64,000 nucleotides of DNA, from contig MOWL01000088.1 of the NCBI GenBank assembly GCA_002110485.1, positions 1,302,001 to 1,366,000 of the forward strand, in the 5' to 3' direction. A program made the translations under genes and the position numbers. The DNA is from Emergomyces orientalis (lineage: Eukaryota > Ascomycota > Eurotiomycetes > Onygenales > Ajellomycetaceae). Of this stretch, positions 33,230 to 44,148 are shown piece by piece. How positions within the stretch are numbered: the first letter of the stretch is position 1; every line of letters begins with the position of its first letter. The notes below the pieces were generated by a model. The model was not told the DNA's origin. It saw only the letters and a list, made by a program, of their open reading frames with translations, and searched no databases.

Positions 33230-36023
33230 ATGGACGACTTATCGGGGCTCAACTGGACCCCTAGTTCAGGACCTGAAGCGAGGAAGCCACCTCCGATGGG
33301 GTCCACGTCCGCATCCGCATTCTCTGGGATAAGGTCTACCCCTCCTGTATCAGGACGATCTACTCCTTTAACTGCTGGACCTTCAGTGCGCTCGAAACCG
33401 CCTTCAAAAGCAGCTACTCCGGCCAGCGATAGCTTTGCCAACCTAGTCTCATTCAGCTCTACAACCTCAAACAAAACTCTATCTTTGCTCGAACAACAGA
33501 AACAGTTGGCAGAACAGAAAGCACGGCAGGAAGCGGAGAGAAAGGCAAATTTAGAAGTCCAGTATGGGGGGAAAAATGCACAATTCTGGGACAATTTCGA
33601 AAAGCCGCGCACCCCAACACCACCCACAGGACGGGATACGTTATCGGAACAACATCTGCCTCTGACTGATGAAGATGATTTGTTGGCTGCTTTCAATGCA
33701 TCAGCACCAGTTGATGCATCTACAAACTTCCCTGTGCCAACTCGCGGCAGATCCTCTAATAATAATACCCCAAGTTTGCGTCTCGGATCGAACGATGTGC
33801 ACTCTACGAATCAAGGTTTGAACATTGCCGATGATGACAATGATCCATTTTGCCTGCGCGACCTCAAGCCCAAGGCGGCACCGAAAATTAACACCTCCCA
33901 AACCGACGACGACGACATCCTAGGCTCACTTGGAAAACCGGTATCCGAGTTTACGCGGAAACCAGCAGTCGAAATCGTATCAGCGGAAGTGGTGCCTAGC
34001 AGGAGTCCCTCTCCAGCCGTTTCCACCGCAGATAAATATATTGCTGAATTGGTAGACATGGGTTTTCCTGCGGACAAAGCTCGAGAAGCCCTTCGCGCGA
34101 CGCAGTCTGGAACTGATGTTCAGGCTGCCGTTGGCTGGCTTCTGAACCAGGCTCACGAAGAGGCGAAGCTGAAGACGAAGAGCAAAAGCAGGGGAGTGAG
34201 GGAAGATCAACACGAGGATAGAAGCCGTGAACGGAGCTCCGACCGCAGACCCCCGGAACGGCGAGATAACGGTGTCCCCGCTTGGATGCAAAACGAAGAA
34301 CAACATCGTTCTTCCAGCAACCGTGCAGATAGTCGAAGCCCCGCCACAGTAGAAAAGGATGCAGCGGCCTTGGCGGCCGAATTTGGTAACAATCTTTTCA
34401 AATCCGCCAATTTCCTCTGGAAGAGCGGCGCGAAAAGGGTGCAGCAAGCTGTCCAGGAGTTTAATGGTCCGTCTGACCTAAATCAACCGCGCTGGATGCG
34501 AGAGGCGTCAACTGCCTCGGAAACAACGCATTCAGGAGCACGGGGCAGTACCCCTCCAAAACAGAGCAACTTCACAGACGAAGCGATGCTGCTTGAATCA
34601 GGGGCAAGGCCTAGCAAATCACCAAGGCGAAGAGAAGAGGCTTTGCCCATTTCCAAATCAGAAATTCTCCGAAACCGTTCACCACACTCTGCTGTACACA
34701 GGGATGTGCGGCCGCAAATTAGGGAAGAGCCCCGAAGTAGGCTCTCTCGTGTGAACACCGAAGACCAAGCCGCTCAAGCGTATATTAGCCCGGCGAGGAG
34801 ACGAAAAGCGGGTCCAACTCCGCCAGCATCGGAATCTCAGCCTGACTTGTTCGAACCGACTAGCGGAATACTCCAACCTGCACGCCCGGCAACAACATCA
34901 CCCCTTCCTCAACCACGTCAAGGCCGACCGTGCAAACCCTTACTGGTGCGTGAAAAAGTACCACCTCGCGAAATCCCTCAGGTTTCAGCTTCAGTTCTTG
35001 CGTCCTCAAACAGCCATCGTCAAAAGGGTTCCGAAGCATTCAAACGAGGTGATTATGCTTCTGCGCATATTTCGTATTCCACTGCCCTTTCCCAGCTACC
35101 GGATAAGCACCCCATCATCATAATCCTCCTATGTAACCGTGCGCTCACTGGGCTTAAAAATGGCGAACCAAAATCGGCAATTTGCGACGCAGATGCTGCC
35201 ATGGCAATCATTGGTCCTTCAAGAGGCGAGTCGGAAAAGATTGACTTAGGGAACGGAGAGCCAAGCAAAGACATGAAAGAATTCTTTGGTAAAGCAATGA
35301 TGAGGAAGGCCGAAGCGCTAGAGCAACTTGAGCGGTGGTCTGAAGCCGCAAAGATCTGGCGAGATGCGGTTGAAGCGGGCTATGGAGGCAACACCAGCAT
35401 CCAGGGACGAAACAGGTGTGAGAAAGCGGCTGGCATAAGCCAAACGACTCCGCGTACATCAACGCCGGTGACATCCACTAGGCCAGTACAACACAAAACA
35501 CCACCTACTCCCGCAGCTAAGCCCACTGGACAACACGCCAAGCCAGCTGAGGCAGTTTCTCGCCTCCGTGCTGCAAACGAAGCGGCAGACCGGGCTGATA
35601 ACGAAAAATTTGCCCTCTCTGATTCTGTAGAGGCTCGCATAACCGCGTGGAAGGGGGGGAAGCAGGACAATCTGCGCGCTCTTTTGGCAAGTTTGGATAC
35701 CGTTTTGTGGCCGAACGCTGCGTGGAAGAAGATTAGCATGGCTGAGTTGATTCTGCCCAACAAGGTTAAAGTCCAGTATATGAAAGGGATTGCGAAGGTG
35801 CATCCGGATAAGGTACGTCAAGACATACTAAGCCCGTCCCTCCTTCTTCGAAGCCCTGGGACGTCAGGGAAATTTTTGAGGCTGGGCTTTACTAATTACT
35901 TCTTCCTTTCCCCCTCTGTAGATCCCCGTCAACGCGACCACGGAGCAGAAAATGATTGCTGGTGCTGTTTTCAGCACATTAAATGAAGCGTGGGATAAAT
36001 TCAAAAACGAGAATGGACTGTAA
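33230..36023 (+). CDS. Auxilin-like clathrin-uncoating factor (Swa2-type)
   Basis: A clathrin-coat disassembly co-chaperone that recruits Hsp70 through a J domain. Two exons, 33230-35812 and 35922-36023, total 895 codons with stop (894 residues). In order: a long disordered N-terminus with DPF/DDLL-type adaptor motifs; a UBA domain at about residues 267-310 (KYIAELVDMGFPADKAREAL); a charged disordered region; TPR repeats from about 597 (SHRQKGSEAFKRGDYASA) to 720; and a C-terminal J-like domain with the HPD motif at residues 858-860. The intron falls directly after HPDK, and exon 2 supplies IPVNATTEQKMIAGAVF to the end. UBA, then TPR, then C-terminal J is the order of yeast Swa2 and distinguishes it from animal auxilin. 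It converges with TRM61. Confidence 0.93.
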
Positions 36024-36604
36024 AAGATTGATTCTAGCATCGCCCCCGCCTCACCCCTAACAGACATTCATATCCCCCCCATTGATTTCGTGCAAGCTCA
36101 ATACTGTTTCCAACGAAGTTCCTCCCTCCCAGCCTGCATTTGCCCTAATGCTATATCATTGCCTTTATTACTGAGAGCGCCAACACATTTTTCAGTGCTG
36201 CCCATCTTTATTTATTGTTCTTCCCAGCCCTATTTCTACCCTTTTATGTCACGAACAACTTAAGATCTTTTGCTTTCTAGCATGTTTGTAGATAGAACCT
36301 TGAGCGTTTTATTTTTATTATTTTATTAGTATCTTTTTTGGCCACGAGAATAATGGGGAAAAAAATAGACATTTATAGTCTTTGGTTTTATGGCTTCAAA
36401 ATTCTGTTCATCGAACGATGACACCTATATTTTCTTTTCTTTTTGCCGACAGGACAAAGGATCAAATACACTGCAGGCAAGTTCTCTGTTTCGTATCAGA
36501 TGCATATTCATGCAAATATTCTTACAGCAAAGAAAATCTTTCGTTTGTGGCCATCAGCAAATACTATATGCGCTATATTAGTACATTTACTGGTGGCACG
36601 ACAA
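36024..36604. other. Shared 3' region of convergent genes
   Basis: 580 bp between the stops of the Swa2-like gene (+) and TRM61 (-). It is AT-rich with TTTTATT-type runs, consistent with 3'-UTRs and poly(A) signals for both genes. No gene is seen. Confidence 0.5.
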
Positions 36605-38185
36605 TCATTCTTCTTGCGCCTCCTTCGCCTCCTTTCTCTCTGCCTTAGCTTCCCGTTTCATCTGTTTCTTGCTCTTCGGCCCCCCTGACGCCCCATCTGC
36701 AGTGCGCGACTTTGGAACACTCGGCCACTTTTCACGACAGCGCCGTTCTTCCTCTTCAGACCATGCAACAGGTAAAATGGCAAAGACAAGATACGATGTG
36801 TGTGTCTTGAGATCTGGCTCGGTGCGATGGATGAGATTTCCTTGCTTGTACGCTGGCACTGGTGGCAGTTCCGAAGGCGTTGTTTGTTTTGATTTTAATC
36901 GGCCAGATAATGCAGATGAAATGTTGTGGCTATTGTTACGCTCTGGGTCGATCATTGTAGTATCTTCTTTGCCATTCTGATCGCCATCGCCATCACCCTC
37001 GCCACCATTGTAGTTCTCATTTTCTGTTTCGTTTTTGGAAGTGGTCGCGGGGCCGCTTTCCGCCTCGCTCTGCGCCTGGCTGGCATGGAAAGCCTTTCCC
37101 CGCTCTTCAACGGCACGAAGCTTGATTACCGATTCTTCCACATTTCGAGGACCTGGAATGGTCCCCCGACCGCCATCGCCTTCAACTCCGTGACGCTCTC
37201 TCCGCACCTCAATGTGGTGATGGGCTATTTCAACCATCGATATCGATAACCAGTCATGTTGCCGCAGCGCGCTAATGGTCCGCTGGACTTGTTCTAGACA
37301 AGGTGAGAAAGTGCAAATATATACTGGCGATGATGGGTCGAGGGGAGATGGGGATCCGTCAGTTGGTTCTCGAACAAGGTGTTTCAGCGCAAGCCATGGG
37401 GCCGGGAGGTCCAGGAATACGGCATCGGCTCTGGGAGATTCGCCTGTGAACGGCCGCCCTAGTAGAAATCCCTCATTGTAGACGTCCCGGTGGTTTACAT
37501 GGACGATACCTTCCAGTCCATGGTCGCGGATCTCCTCACGAACTTTTACTGCCCGCTGTGCATGAAATTCAAAACTGCAGACTTTTCCGAGATTTTTGTT
37601 GCTCGCAGGATCTGCTCCTGAAGGGTATCCGTTAAACACTGCCCGCGCGGCCGCATGGGTGAACGACCCACTTCCGGCACCTGCTTCTATAAGTGTGCTT
37701 CCAGGCCTAGCACGTATCCGGTGTAATATGTAGCTGTAATCGGGGGTATATACAACCTGCGTTCGGTGAGGGAGGGAGGTAGTCCAAGACTCGGGCGTGG
37801 GAGGGAGAAGGTGAATAAAGCCGCTGGGTGCGGCGACGGCAGCTTTTGGGACTGTTAGTTTCGCATCATCACCATTGGCTTCAGAGGTGTCTATTTCGTC
37901 TGCTTTCCGTTTCAATGAAAGAGATTGCTTTTTGGGTAATCTACGCCCTCGCGAGCCGGTGTCAACTTTGGACGCAATAATCTGCGAACCCCAAGGCTGC
38001 CCAATCAATGTGCTGTGCGGGAACGAGCCGAAGCGCGTGTTTGTCACTTTTCCCTCGTCATAACCTAAGTTCTCGTCATCGTGGGTTTTGAGCACTGTGG
38101 GCATCAGGAGGTTTCGCCGCAAATGGAGGACAGCGAGAGAATCTGCCTTGGCCTTGGAGCCAGGAGTAAGGAATGGCGACGGCAT
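36605..38185 (-). CDS. TRM61: tRNA m1A58 methyltransferase catalytic subunit Trm61
   Basis: The catalytic subunit of the nuclear Trm6-Trm61 complex that methylates adenine-58 N1 in the T-loop of tRNAs, including initiator tRNA-Met. Single exon, 526 residues. Seen: TRFGSFPHSTLIGQPWGSQI near residue 50; FIHLLPPTPESWTTSLPHRT near 123; the S-adenosylmethionine motif I EAGAGSGSF at 167; and DLPAPW at 259 (motif IV). Compared with yeast Trm61 (383 residues) it is longer, because of an insertion near 83-118 with basic runs (KKQSLSLKRK) that could be a nuclear signal, an acidic Gly/Asn insertion near 370-420, and a Lys-rich tail ending EAKERKEAKEAQEE. It shares a 353-bp divergent promoter with the cysteinyl-tRNA synthetase gene. 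Confidence 0.95.
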   Translation of the reverse strand: MPSPFLTPGSKAKADSLAVLHLRRNLLMPTVLKTHDDENLGYDEGKVTNTRFGSFPHSTLIGQPWGSQIIASKVDTGSRGRRLPKKQSLSLKRKADEIDTSEANGDDAKLTVPKAAVAAPSGFIHLLPPTPESWTTSLPHRTQVVYTPDYSYILHRIRARPGSTLIEAGAGSGSFTHAAARAVFNGYPSGADPASNKNLGKVCSFEFHAQRAVKVREEIRDHGLEGIVHVNHRDVYNEGFLLGRPFTGESPRADAVFLDLPAPWLALKHLVREPTDGSPSPLDPSSPVYICTFSPCLEQVQRTISALRQHDWLSISMVEIAHHHIEVRRERHGVEGDGGRGTIPGPRNVEESVIKLRAVEERGKAFHASQAQSEAESGPATTSKNETENENYNGGEGDGDGDQNGKEDTTMIDPERNNSHNISSALSGRLKSKQTTPSELPPVPAYKQGNLIHRTEPDLKTHTSYLVFAILPVAWSEEEERRCREKWPSVPKSRTADGASGGPKSKKQMKREAKAERKEAKEAQEE

Positions 38186-38537
38186 AGCGGGGTGAACGCC
38201 AATGAGGCGGAGGAGATCCTATCCTGAACAGTTTACCAAAAATATCTATTCCTATAATAAAAGGAAAACACAGTTCAAGATAGCATATTTGTATATCGGT
38301 GTCGTGTACTGTACGTCGCAGACAAGCCGCGATCAAAATATTAAAAAAAAATGGTAGCTAAATTTAGCCAAATAGGGTTTAGGGCAAGACTCCTGCTCTA
38401 AGCTCCCCGCAACGCAAAAGAAAGAAACAGCTGTAAGAAACATCTCCAGCCTGACTCACGCCTCTGCCCCTCGTCCCCCTTTTATTCCCCTTCCCTTCCC
38501 TTCTCTCCCTCCTATTGTCCTTGTCGCTACCTCTCTT
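38186..38537. promoter_or_regulatory. Bidirectional promoter TRM61 / CysRS
   Basis: About 350 bp between the divergent starts. The right half is a long pyrimidine-rich tract (38460-38530, CCTCGTCCCCCTTTT and similar), typical of fungal housekeeping promoters. No TATA box is obvious. Both genes act on tRNA, so joint regulation is plausible but inferred. Confidence 0.55.
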
Positions 38538-38558
38538 ATGTGTGTCCCTCATTTATGA
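38538..38558 (+). promoter_or_regulatory. Short uORF overlapping the upstream CysRS start
   Basis: A six-codon upstream frame (ATG at 38538, stop TGA at 38556-38558) precedes the synthetase. Its stop overlaps the in-frame ATG at 38555 as ATGA. Scanning ribosomes could reinitiate there or pass on to the ATG at 38660. The arrangement is seen directly; a role in choosing between the two starts is inference. Confidence 0.5.
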
Positions 38559-41157
38559 ATCTCTTCTTTCGCAGAAGTTGCTTATCCAGCTACTTTGAAT
38601 TGATCAAACCGCGCCCTGCCATATTCTGCCCAACCACCAACACCGTTCGAGCCACCACCATGTCAACCGCTCGCCACCAACCGCCGTGGAACCAGCCTCA
38701 GCCGCATGCTGAATCCGCTTCCCGTCTTCCTCCCTTGAAAATATACAATTCCCTTACCAGATCCAAAGTCCCATTCGTTCCTCTTGATCCCAGTGGCCGG
38801 AAGGTTACTTGGTATGCATGCGGCCCAACCGTCTACGATGATGCGCATCTAGGCCATGCCAGAAACTATGTTAGCAATGATATCCTACGGCGAATAATGC
38901 GCGACTATTTCAAGTTCGATGTTAAGTTTATTATGAATATCACAGATGTGGATGACAAGGTGGGTGTGTGAGGATGAGCCTTATCTGATCAAGCGCAGGG
39001 CTGATATTGGTATACCTCTTGTGCCAGATTATTTCAAGAGGCCGACAACAACATTTCTTTACCGAATTCGTATATTCACACCCCACGGTTGATGATGAAG
39101 TTATTAGAACAGTTCGCTCAGCATATGCCGCTTATCTGGAGAAGAAGCTTCCGTTACTCGAGACTGGATTAGCCCCGGAGCGCTATAAGGATGAGGTGGA
39201 GAAGGTGTACGCTACCATCCTGAATGGGGGAGCTCTCGATGGCAGCGAAAAGCCTGGAGATGAAGAGGCGAAAATGAAAATGCATATAAAAACTGCAGCT
39301 TCTGCAGCGAATGCGCTCGCAAAAGTAACCTCTGCAAAGGAGAGTATCCTGAGCGAAACATTCTATAATGACGTCCAGGATGTACTCCTAGAATACCTTG
39401 ATTCTCTTCATGGATCTTCGATACGCGGAGAAGACCGTTCGATTTTCACCAAATTAACGAAAAAGTACGAGGATCGTTTTATGCAAGACGTTCGAGATTT
39501 AAATGTCTTGGACCCTGACGACATTACCCGAGTGACAGAGTACATGCCAGAAATCGTGAGCTTTGTTGAGAGAATAGTCCAACACAAATTCGGCTACATT
39601 ACTTCTGATGGGTCTGTTTATTTTGATATTACCGCCTTCGAAGCTTCAGGGAACAGCTATGCCAGATTGGAGCCGTGGAATCGGAATGATACAAAACTTC
39701 TGGCAGAGGGGGAAGGTGCCCTAACAAAAAAGACAACAGAAAAGCGCTCCGCTGCAGATTTCGCTCTTTGGAAGGCATCAAAAGCTGGCGAGCCTAGCTG
39801 GCCAAGCCCATGGGGTGATGGTCGCCCTGGTTGGCATATTGAATGCTCAGCCATGGCATCTGCCAAGCTTGGGAAGCAGATGGATATCCATTCCGGTGGG
39901 ATTGATCTGGCATTTCCACATCATGACAATGAGTTGGCTCAAAGCGAAGCTTACTGGCATGAAACCTGCGCTCACGACCACTGGGTCAATTACTTCTTGC
40001 ATATGGGACACCTTTCTATTCAGGGGTCGAAGATGTCAAAATCACTTAAAAACTTCACTACCATCCGGGAGGCTCTAGATAAAGGGGACTGGACTCCTAG
40101 AAGTCTTCGGATCGTTTTCCTATTAGGTGGATGGAAGGATGGAATCGAAATCACAGAAGATCTCGTCAAAGCTGGGAGCGCCTGGGAGGAGAAAGCCAAC
40201 AACTTTTTCATCAAAGCTAAAGATGCCGTGTCACAGCCAGATGTTGCACCAGACCCAACGGATGACACTTTAGCCGTCGCACTTAAATCCGCGCAAGATG
40301 CCGTTCATCAAAGCTTGTGCGATTCCTTTAACACCGCTGGTGCGATGTATGCGATATCTGAGCTTATATCCAAATATAACATCGCTGATAAATCTATGTT
40401 ACCAATCAAGGACGTCCAGGAAGCTGCAACATGGGTAACATCAATGGTCAACATATTCGGTCTCAACGGTAGCGCATCACCAGTTACAACTGAAATTGGC
40501 TGGTCGGGCATTGATATCCCAGATGCTGCAAAACCTTATCTCTACCCTTTGTCTACAATGCGGGATTCTCTTCGAGAAGCTGCTAGAGCCAAGGCCGGAA
40601 TATCGGAGGAGACCATAAAGTCGGTTGTTGGAAAAGGAACCGCAGCAATTCAACAAGCATCTGGAGTACCCGAAGTGGAAGCGGGGGTCTACAAGAGTCT
40701 CCTTTCGGACTTCTGCGCAAAGGTATCCTCCCTCGAGCAAACGAAAACTATTTCGAAAGATATCCTTACTCTCTGCGATCACGTTCGTGACATAGACCTA
40801 TTTGATCTTGGAATCTACCTCGAAGACCGTGATAATCAGCCAGCCCTCATTCGTCCTGTCACGAGAGAGCTGCTCCAAGCGCGGGAAGAAAAGGCGGCTC
40901 GGGCACACCAAAAGCAGATAGAGAAAGAAAATAAAGAGAAGGAGGCACTAAAGAGAGCTGAGAAGGGTAAAATCAGCCACCTCGAGCTATTCCGGACCAA
41001 TGAGTATAGTGCTTGGGATGAGGATGGGCTACCCACCAGGGACGCAGCTGGAGAAGAAATTACCAAGAGCAGAAGCAAAAAATTGAGGAAAGATTGGGAA
41101 AGGCAGAAAAAGGCGCATGAAGCATGGGTAGCGAGTAATACAGGGAATCTTTCGTAG
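38555..41157 (+). CDS. Cysteinyl-tRNA synthetase, likely dual-targeted
   Basis: A class I aminoacyl-tRNA synthetase that charges tRNA-Cys. Exons 38555-38959 and 39028-41157 give 844 residues; starting at the ATG at 38660 gives 809. Seen: the zinc-ligand Cys in YACGPTVYD; the HIGH motif as HLGH (short-form residues 63-66); NITDVDDK at the exon end; ECSAM; HHDNELAQSEA; and KMSKS at about residue 435. The C-terminus has a charged coiled region and the eukaryote-type SHLELFRTNEYSAWDEDGLP. The extra 35 residues of the long form (MNLFFRRSCLSSYFELIK...) carry Arg, Lys, Ser and hydrophobics with one Glu only, as in mitochondrial presequences. Two products from one gene, mitochondrial and cytosolic, are therefore likely. 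The ATG at 38660 has a strong context (CCACCATGT). Confidence 0.95.
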
Positions 41158-42432
41158 ATAGAAATTCAATGATTTTATTTTTTGCTTTTTTTGTGTTTAC
41201 TCGACAATATATTTTAACGTTTACTATTTCGGTTTTTTAACCTAGTATTGTTCTTTTCCTGATTTGTAGTTCATTCCGACGTTTTGCCGTCGTCTTGATG
41301 AGACTTGAGGCTGCTTTTGGAAGACATTGGAATGTCTAAATATATAACTAGTTATATCATGGCATGCTTGGGATGGGCTTGCAGCAAGATGCAGCCTGCT
41401 AAGTTTAAATCGGCTTAAATGCTGGGGAGATTCTGTACAAATCACAGCTCAACATGGTTTAAAACAAGTACATCACGGATTGAATTATCAGCGCTGATGA
41501 TGGAACCACGCTAAACAAATCCACTACGCCGGAGATCAGTAAAAGTATCTCCTTTTCAAATATCGTTCAGTAGTGTTCCAGGGGTACGTTGAGAGGGTTG
41601 TGCTCCGGCTAGCGTCTAAAGTTTTACTGCAGCGAGGGGTGGCCTACTACTTATCAGTTACCTCAAGCTGAAGGGTCTGGCTCGAATATCTCACGCCCGG
41701 AAGCTTTGTTTGTCCTCCAGCAGTCCACTGTGCGCATTGGCGAACCAGAATCCAATTGACTCATGAATTTACTGCTTGGAAGTGTCTATATCAGATTCCT
41801 ACCCTGTCTGACTGTCAACTTGCTTCTAGGAAACGTAACCACTTAGTTACGTAGATACGAGGTCGTTATCCCCGTTCATTCGGATTTAATGGATATAAAT
41901 TGTTTCAAGAAATCCACTTCATGAACGTTGAAGAAGAGGAATTGGTTTTGAGGTCGCAGAAGGGCGTTCTGCCCCACACTAACTTAGCCAATCTCAGAAA
42001 AGATCCAACGAATGCGGTTGATGCGGTTGATGCGGCCGATGCGGCCGAGCGTCCGCAAGCTGATGACTAACTCAACTGTCCCCTAATCGCAATTTGGCTC
42101 ACTAGCACCCCCGCATCGTGTCCGCATTGTTCACATTGTCCAGATAAACGTCAGAGCCTTCGAGTAAAACTTAAGCAGCTCACATAACAAACACGCATAG
42201 GGATATTTTTGCCCTTGACTGAATCGGACTTTACGTCGTTAACTGCGACATGCTCCCCGACATGATGCAAATGGAGAATGTATATAAAGCACGATGTATC
42301 CTGCTTGTAGCCAGATGGACCAAGAATCAATCGAATATCTCTATTTCCTTCAATATATAAAAATTATTCTTCCATTGTCTTTACACTGAATTTATCTACT
42401 TCCCTCAACCAGAATTATCTGCTCTCATCACA
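41158..42432. promoter_or_regulatory. Upstream region of dehydrogenase gene
   Basis: 1.3 kb without a gene. A TATA box (TATATAAAG) lies at 42280-42288, about 150 bp before the dehydrogenase ATG. A tandem 9-bp repeat (GATGCGGTT then GATGCGGCC, four units) lies at about 42012-42047. The clear TATA box suggests a regulated rather than housekeeping gene. Confidence 0.5.
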
Positions 42433-43365
42433 ATGGCTCCTCGCGTCTGGCTCATCACTGGCTGTACCAGCGGCTTTGGACTGGAACTTTGCACTCAAGC
42501 GCTCAATAGGGGAGATAAAGTCATTGCTACGGCCCGGGATGTGACCAAGCTTACCGCGCTGAAGGACGCAGGAGCAGCTACGCTTGGACTTGATGTGACG
42601 TCTGGCATTCCCACCCTAAAACAAGTCGCAAAGGCAGCACATGCGACGTACGGGAGGATCGACATTCTCGTCAACAATGCGGGATACGCAGCTGTCGGCG
42701 CCATAGAAGAGACGAGGTACGTTTATTGCCCCCTTCACCCCTCTGAGGCGGCGGTTTATCACCACTAACCCGTTTTCTCCCAATCCAGCGAAGAGGAGAC
42801 CCAAGCCATTTTCAATACAAATGTCTTCGGGCCCCTTAACATCGTGCGTGCTTTTGCACCTTACCTTAGAGCTCAAGGCTCTGGTGTAATCGCCAATATT
42901 TCAAGCATCGCGGCATGGGATGGCACTGCTGGCGTGGGGCTCTACTGCGGAACTAAGTTCGCCCTATCAGGCCTCTCAGAGTCTCTAACCTACGAACTAG
43001 CAACGTTCGGTATCAGCGTCATCTGCATTGAACCGGGCTACTTCCGGTCCAAATTCTTGAACGCGGGACATTGCGCTACCCCCAGCAATCTGCTCGAGGA
43101 ATATAACGGAACACCTGCACGCGACGCGATGGATCTTCTCCAGAAAGTTAATAATAATCAACCAGGCGACGTAGTGAAGGCTTCTAGTGTTATAATTGAT
43201 GTTCTCACCCAGAGTGGGAACGCAGCTGGCCGACCGATTCCTCTTCGCTTAGCGCTGGGTGATGATGCGCATGAATATATCCCGGGGAAGTGCGAGAGGA
43301 CTCTGGCTTTGGTTAGTGAGTGGAAAGAGGTAGCGACGGGATTGACCCATGATGATGTAAAATAA
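42433..43365 (+). CDS. Short-chain dehydrogenase/reductase
   Basis: A classical SDR oxidoreductase using NAD(P)(H); the substrate is unknown. Exons 42433-42716 and 42789-43365 give 286 residues. Seen: the cofactor motif TGCTSGFG near the N-terminus; NNAG after DILV; the catalytic Ser in NISSIAAW; and the active-site pair in YCGTK. Arg in ATARD after the second strand hints at NADP preference (inference). The C-terminal half is open and variable, as usual for this family. It resembles the group of fungal proteins annotated as NAD(P)-binding dehydrogenases, often acting on retinol-like or ketone substrates, but nothing here defines the reaction. Neighbours are not functionally linked. An upstream TATA box and tandem repeat suggest inducible expression. 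Confidence 0.88.
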
Positions 43366-44148
43366 GGCGTTAATTTCTCTGTTTTTTGTTTGTTCTCGAT
43401 GGGTGTCTTGTTGCGTTTCGTCGAATATTTCCAAAGGCTTGGAAGGAGGAGGAATCTCATGAGTAGGGCCTATTTGTCTAATTGTCTGTTTATTTTACTA
43501 CATAGAAAGTTCATGAGTTCAAAAAATATATGATTTCAACCTTAATTTTATGACTTTCAAAAAAATTATATCTATGGACTCCCTTGGTCGAGAGGCACTT
43601 TGTCTCGCGAATATGTATGTACAGCATGATGCTATCACTCCTACCCTGCACATGCTGTATAGAGGGATTTTGTTTCTTTTTCTTTTTCTGTTTTCAGAAA
43701 ATCAAGAACCTGCTCGATTATAGTTAAATAGAACCAATCCACCCCGCCGTAAAAATGCATCCCTTTTGGTGGCCTTTCGGGGCATCATGGCCAGGGATCC
43801 CACGGCAGGACTCAATCCAGCTAGCGCGAACCCCGGATTTTCTGCAGTGTAACAAACACTAAATTTAAGGTTGTTTGTCACGTGCTCTACGTCATAGGGT
43901 AAATTTCTGTATAATTTTTCTCCAAAGTTTGGTATCCGGTTTATATTGAAAGTAGAATGGGCCAATTGGAACGTAGACCTTTCAAAGCTCTATATTATCA
44001 CGCCTCGGAGGGAAGTTTCTTCGGAGCCGTGGAGTTTCTGTAATTTTGATTTCCTGCCGCTCCCACGCCTGGGCCTTTAGTATCTATATGCAAAGACGTT
44101 AGGTCGGGACTTCTCTCCTGATCCCGGTAAAAGCCTCCTTGACGTGCC
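43366..44148. other. Intergenic, no gene seen
   Basis: About 0.8 kb between two plus-strand genes. It holds the dehydrogenase 3' region (AT-rich, with TTTCTTTTTCTTTTTC near 43673) and the PQ-loop promoter. No coding signal is seen. Confidence 0.5.

Noticed and set aside
42012..42047. CRISPR-like array
   Set aside because: Four directly adjoining 9-bp units without spacers in a eukaryotic genome; simple tandem repeat.
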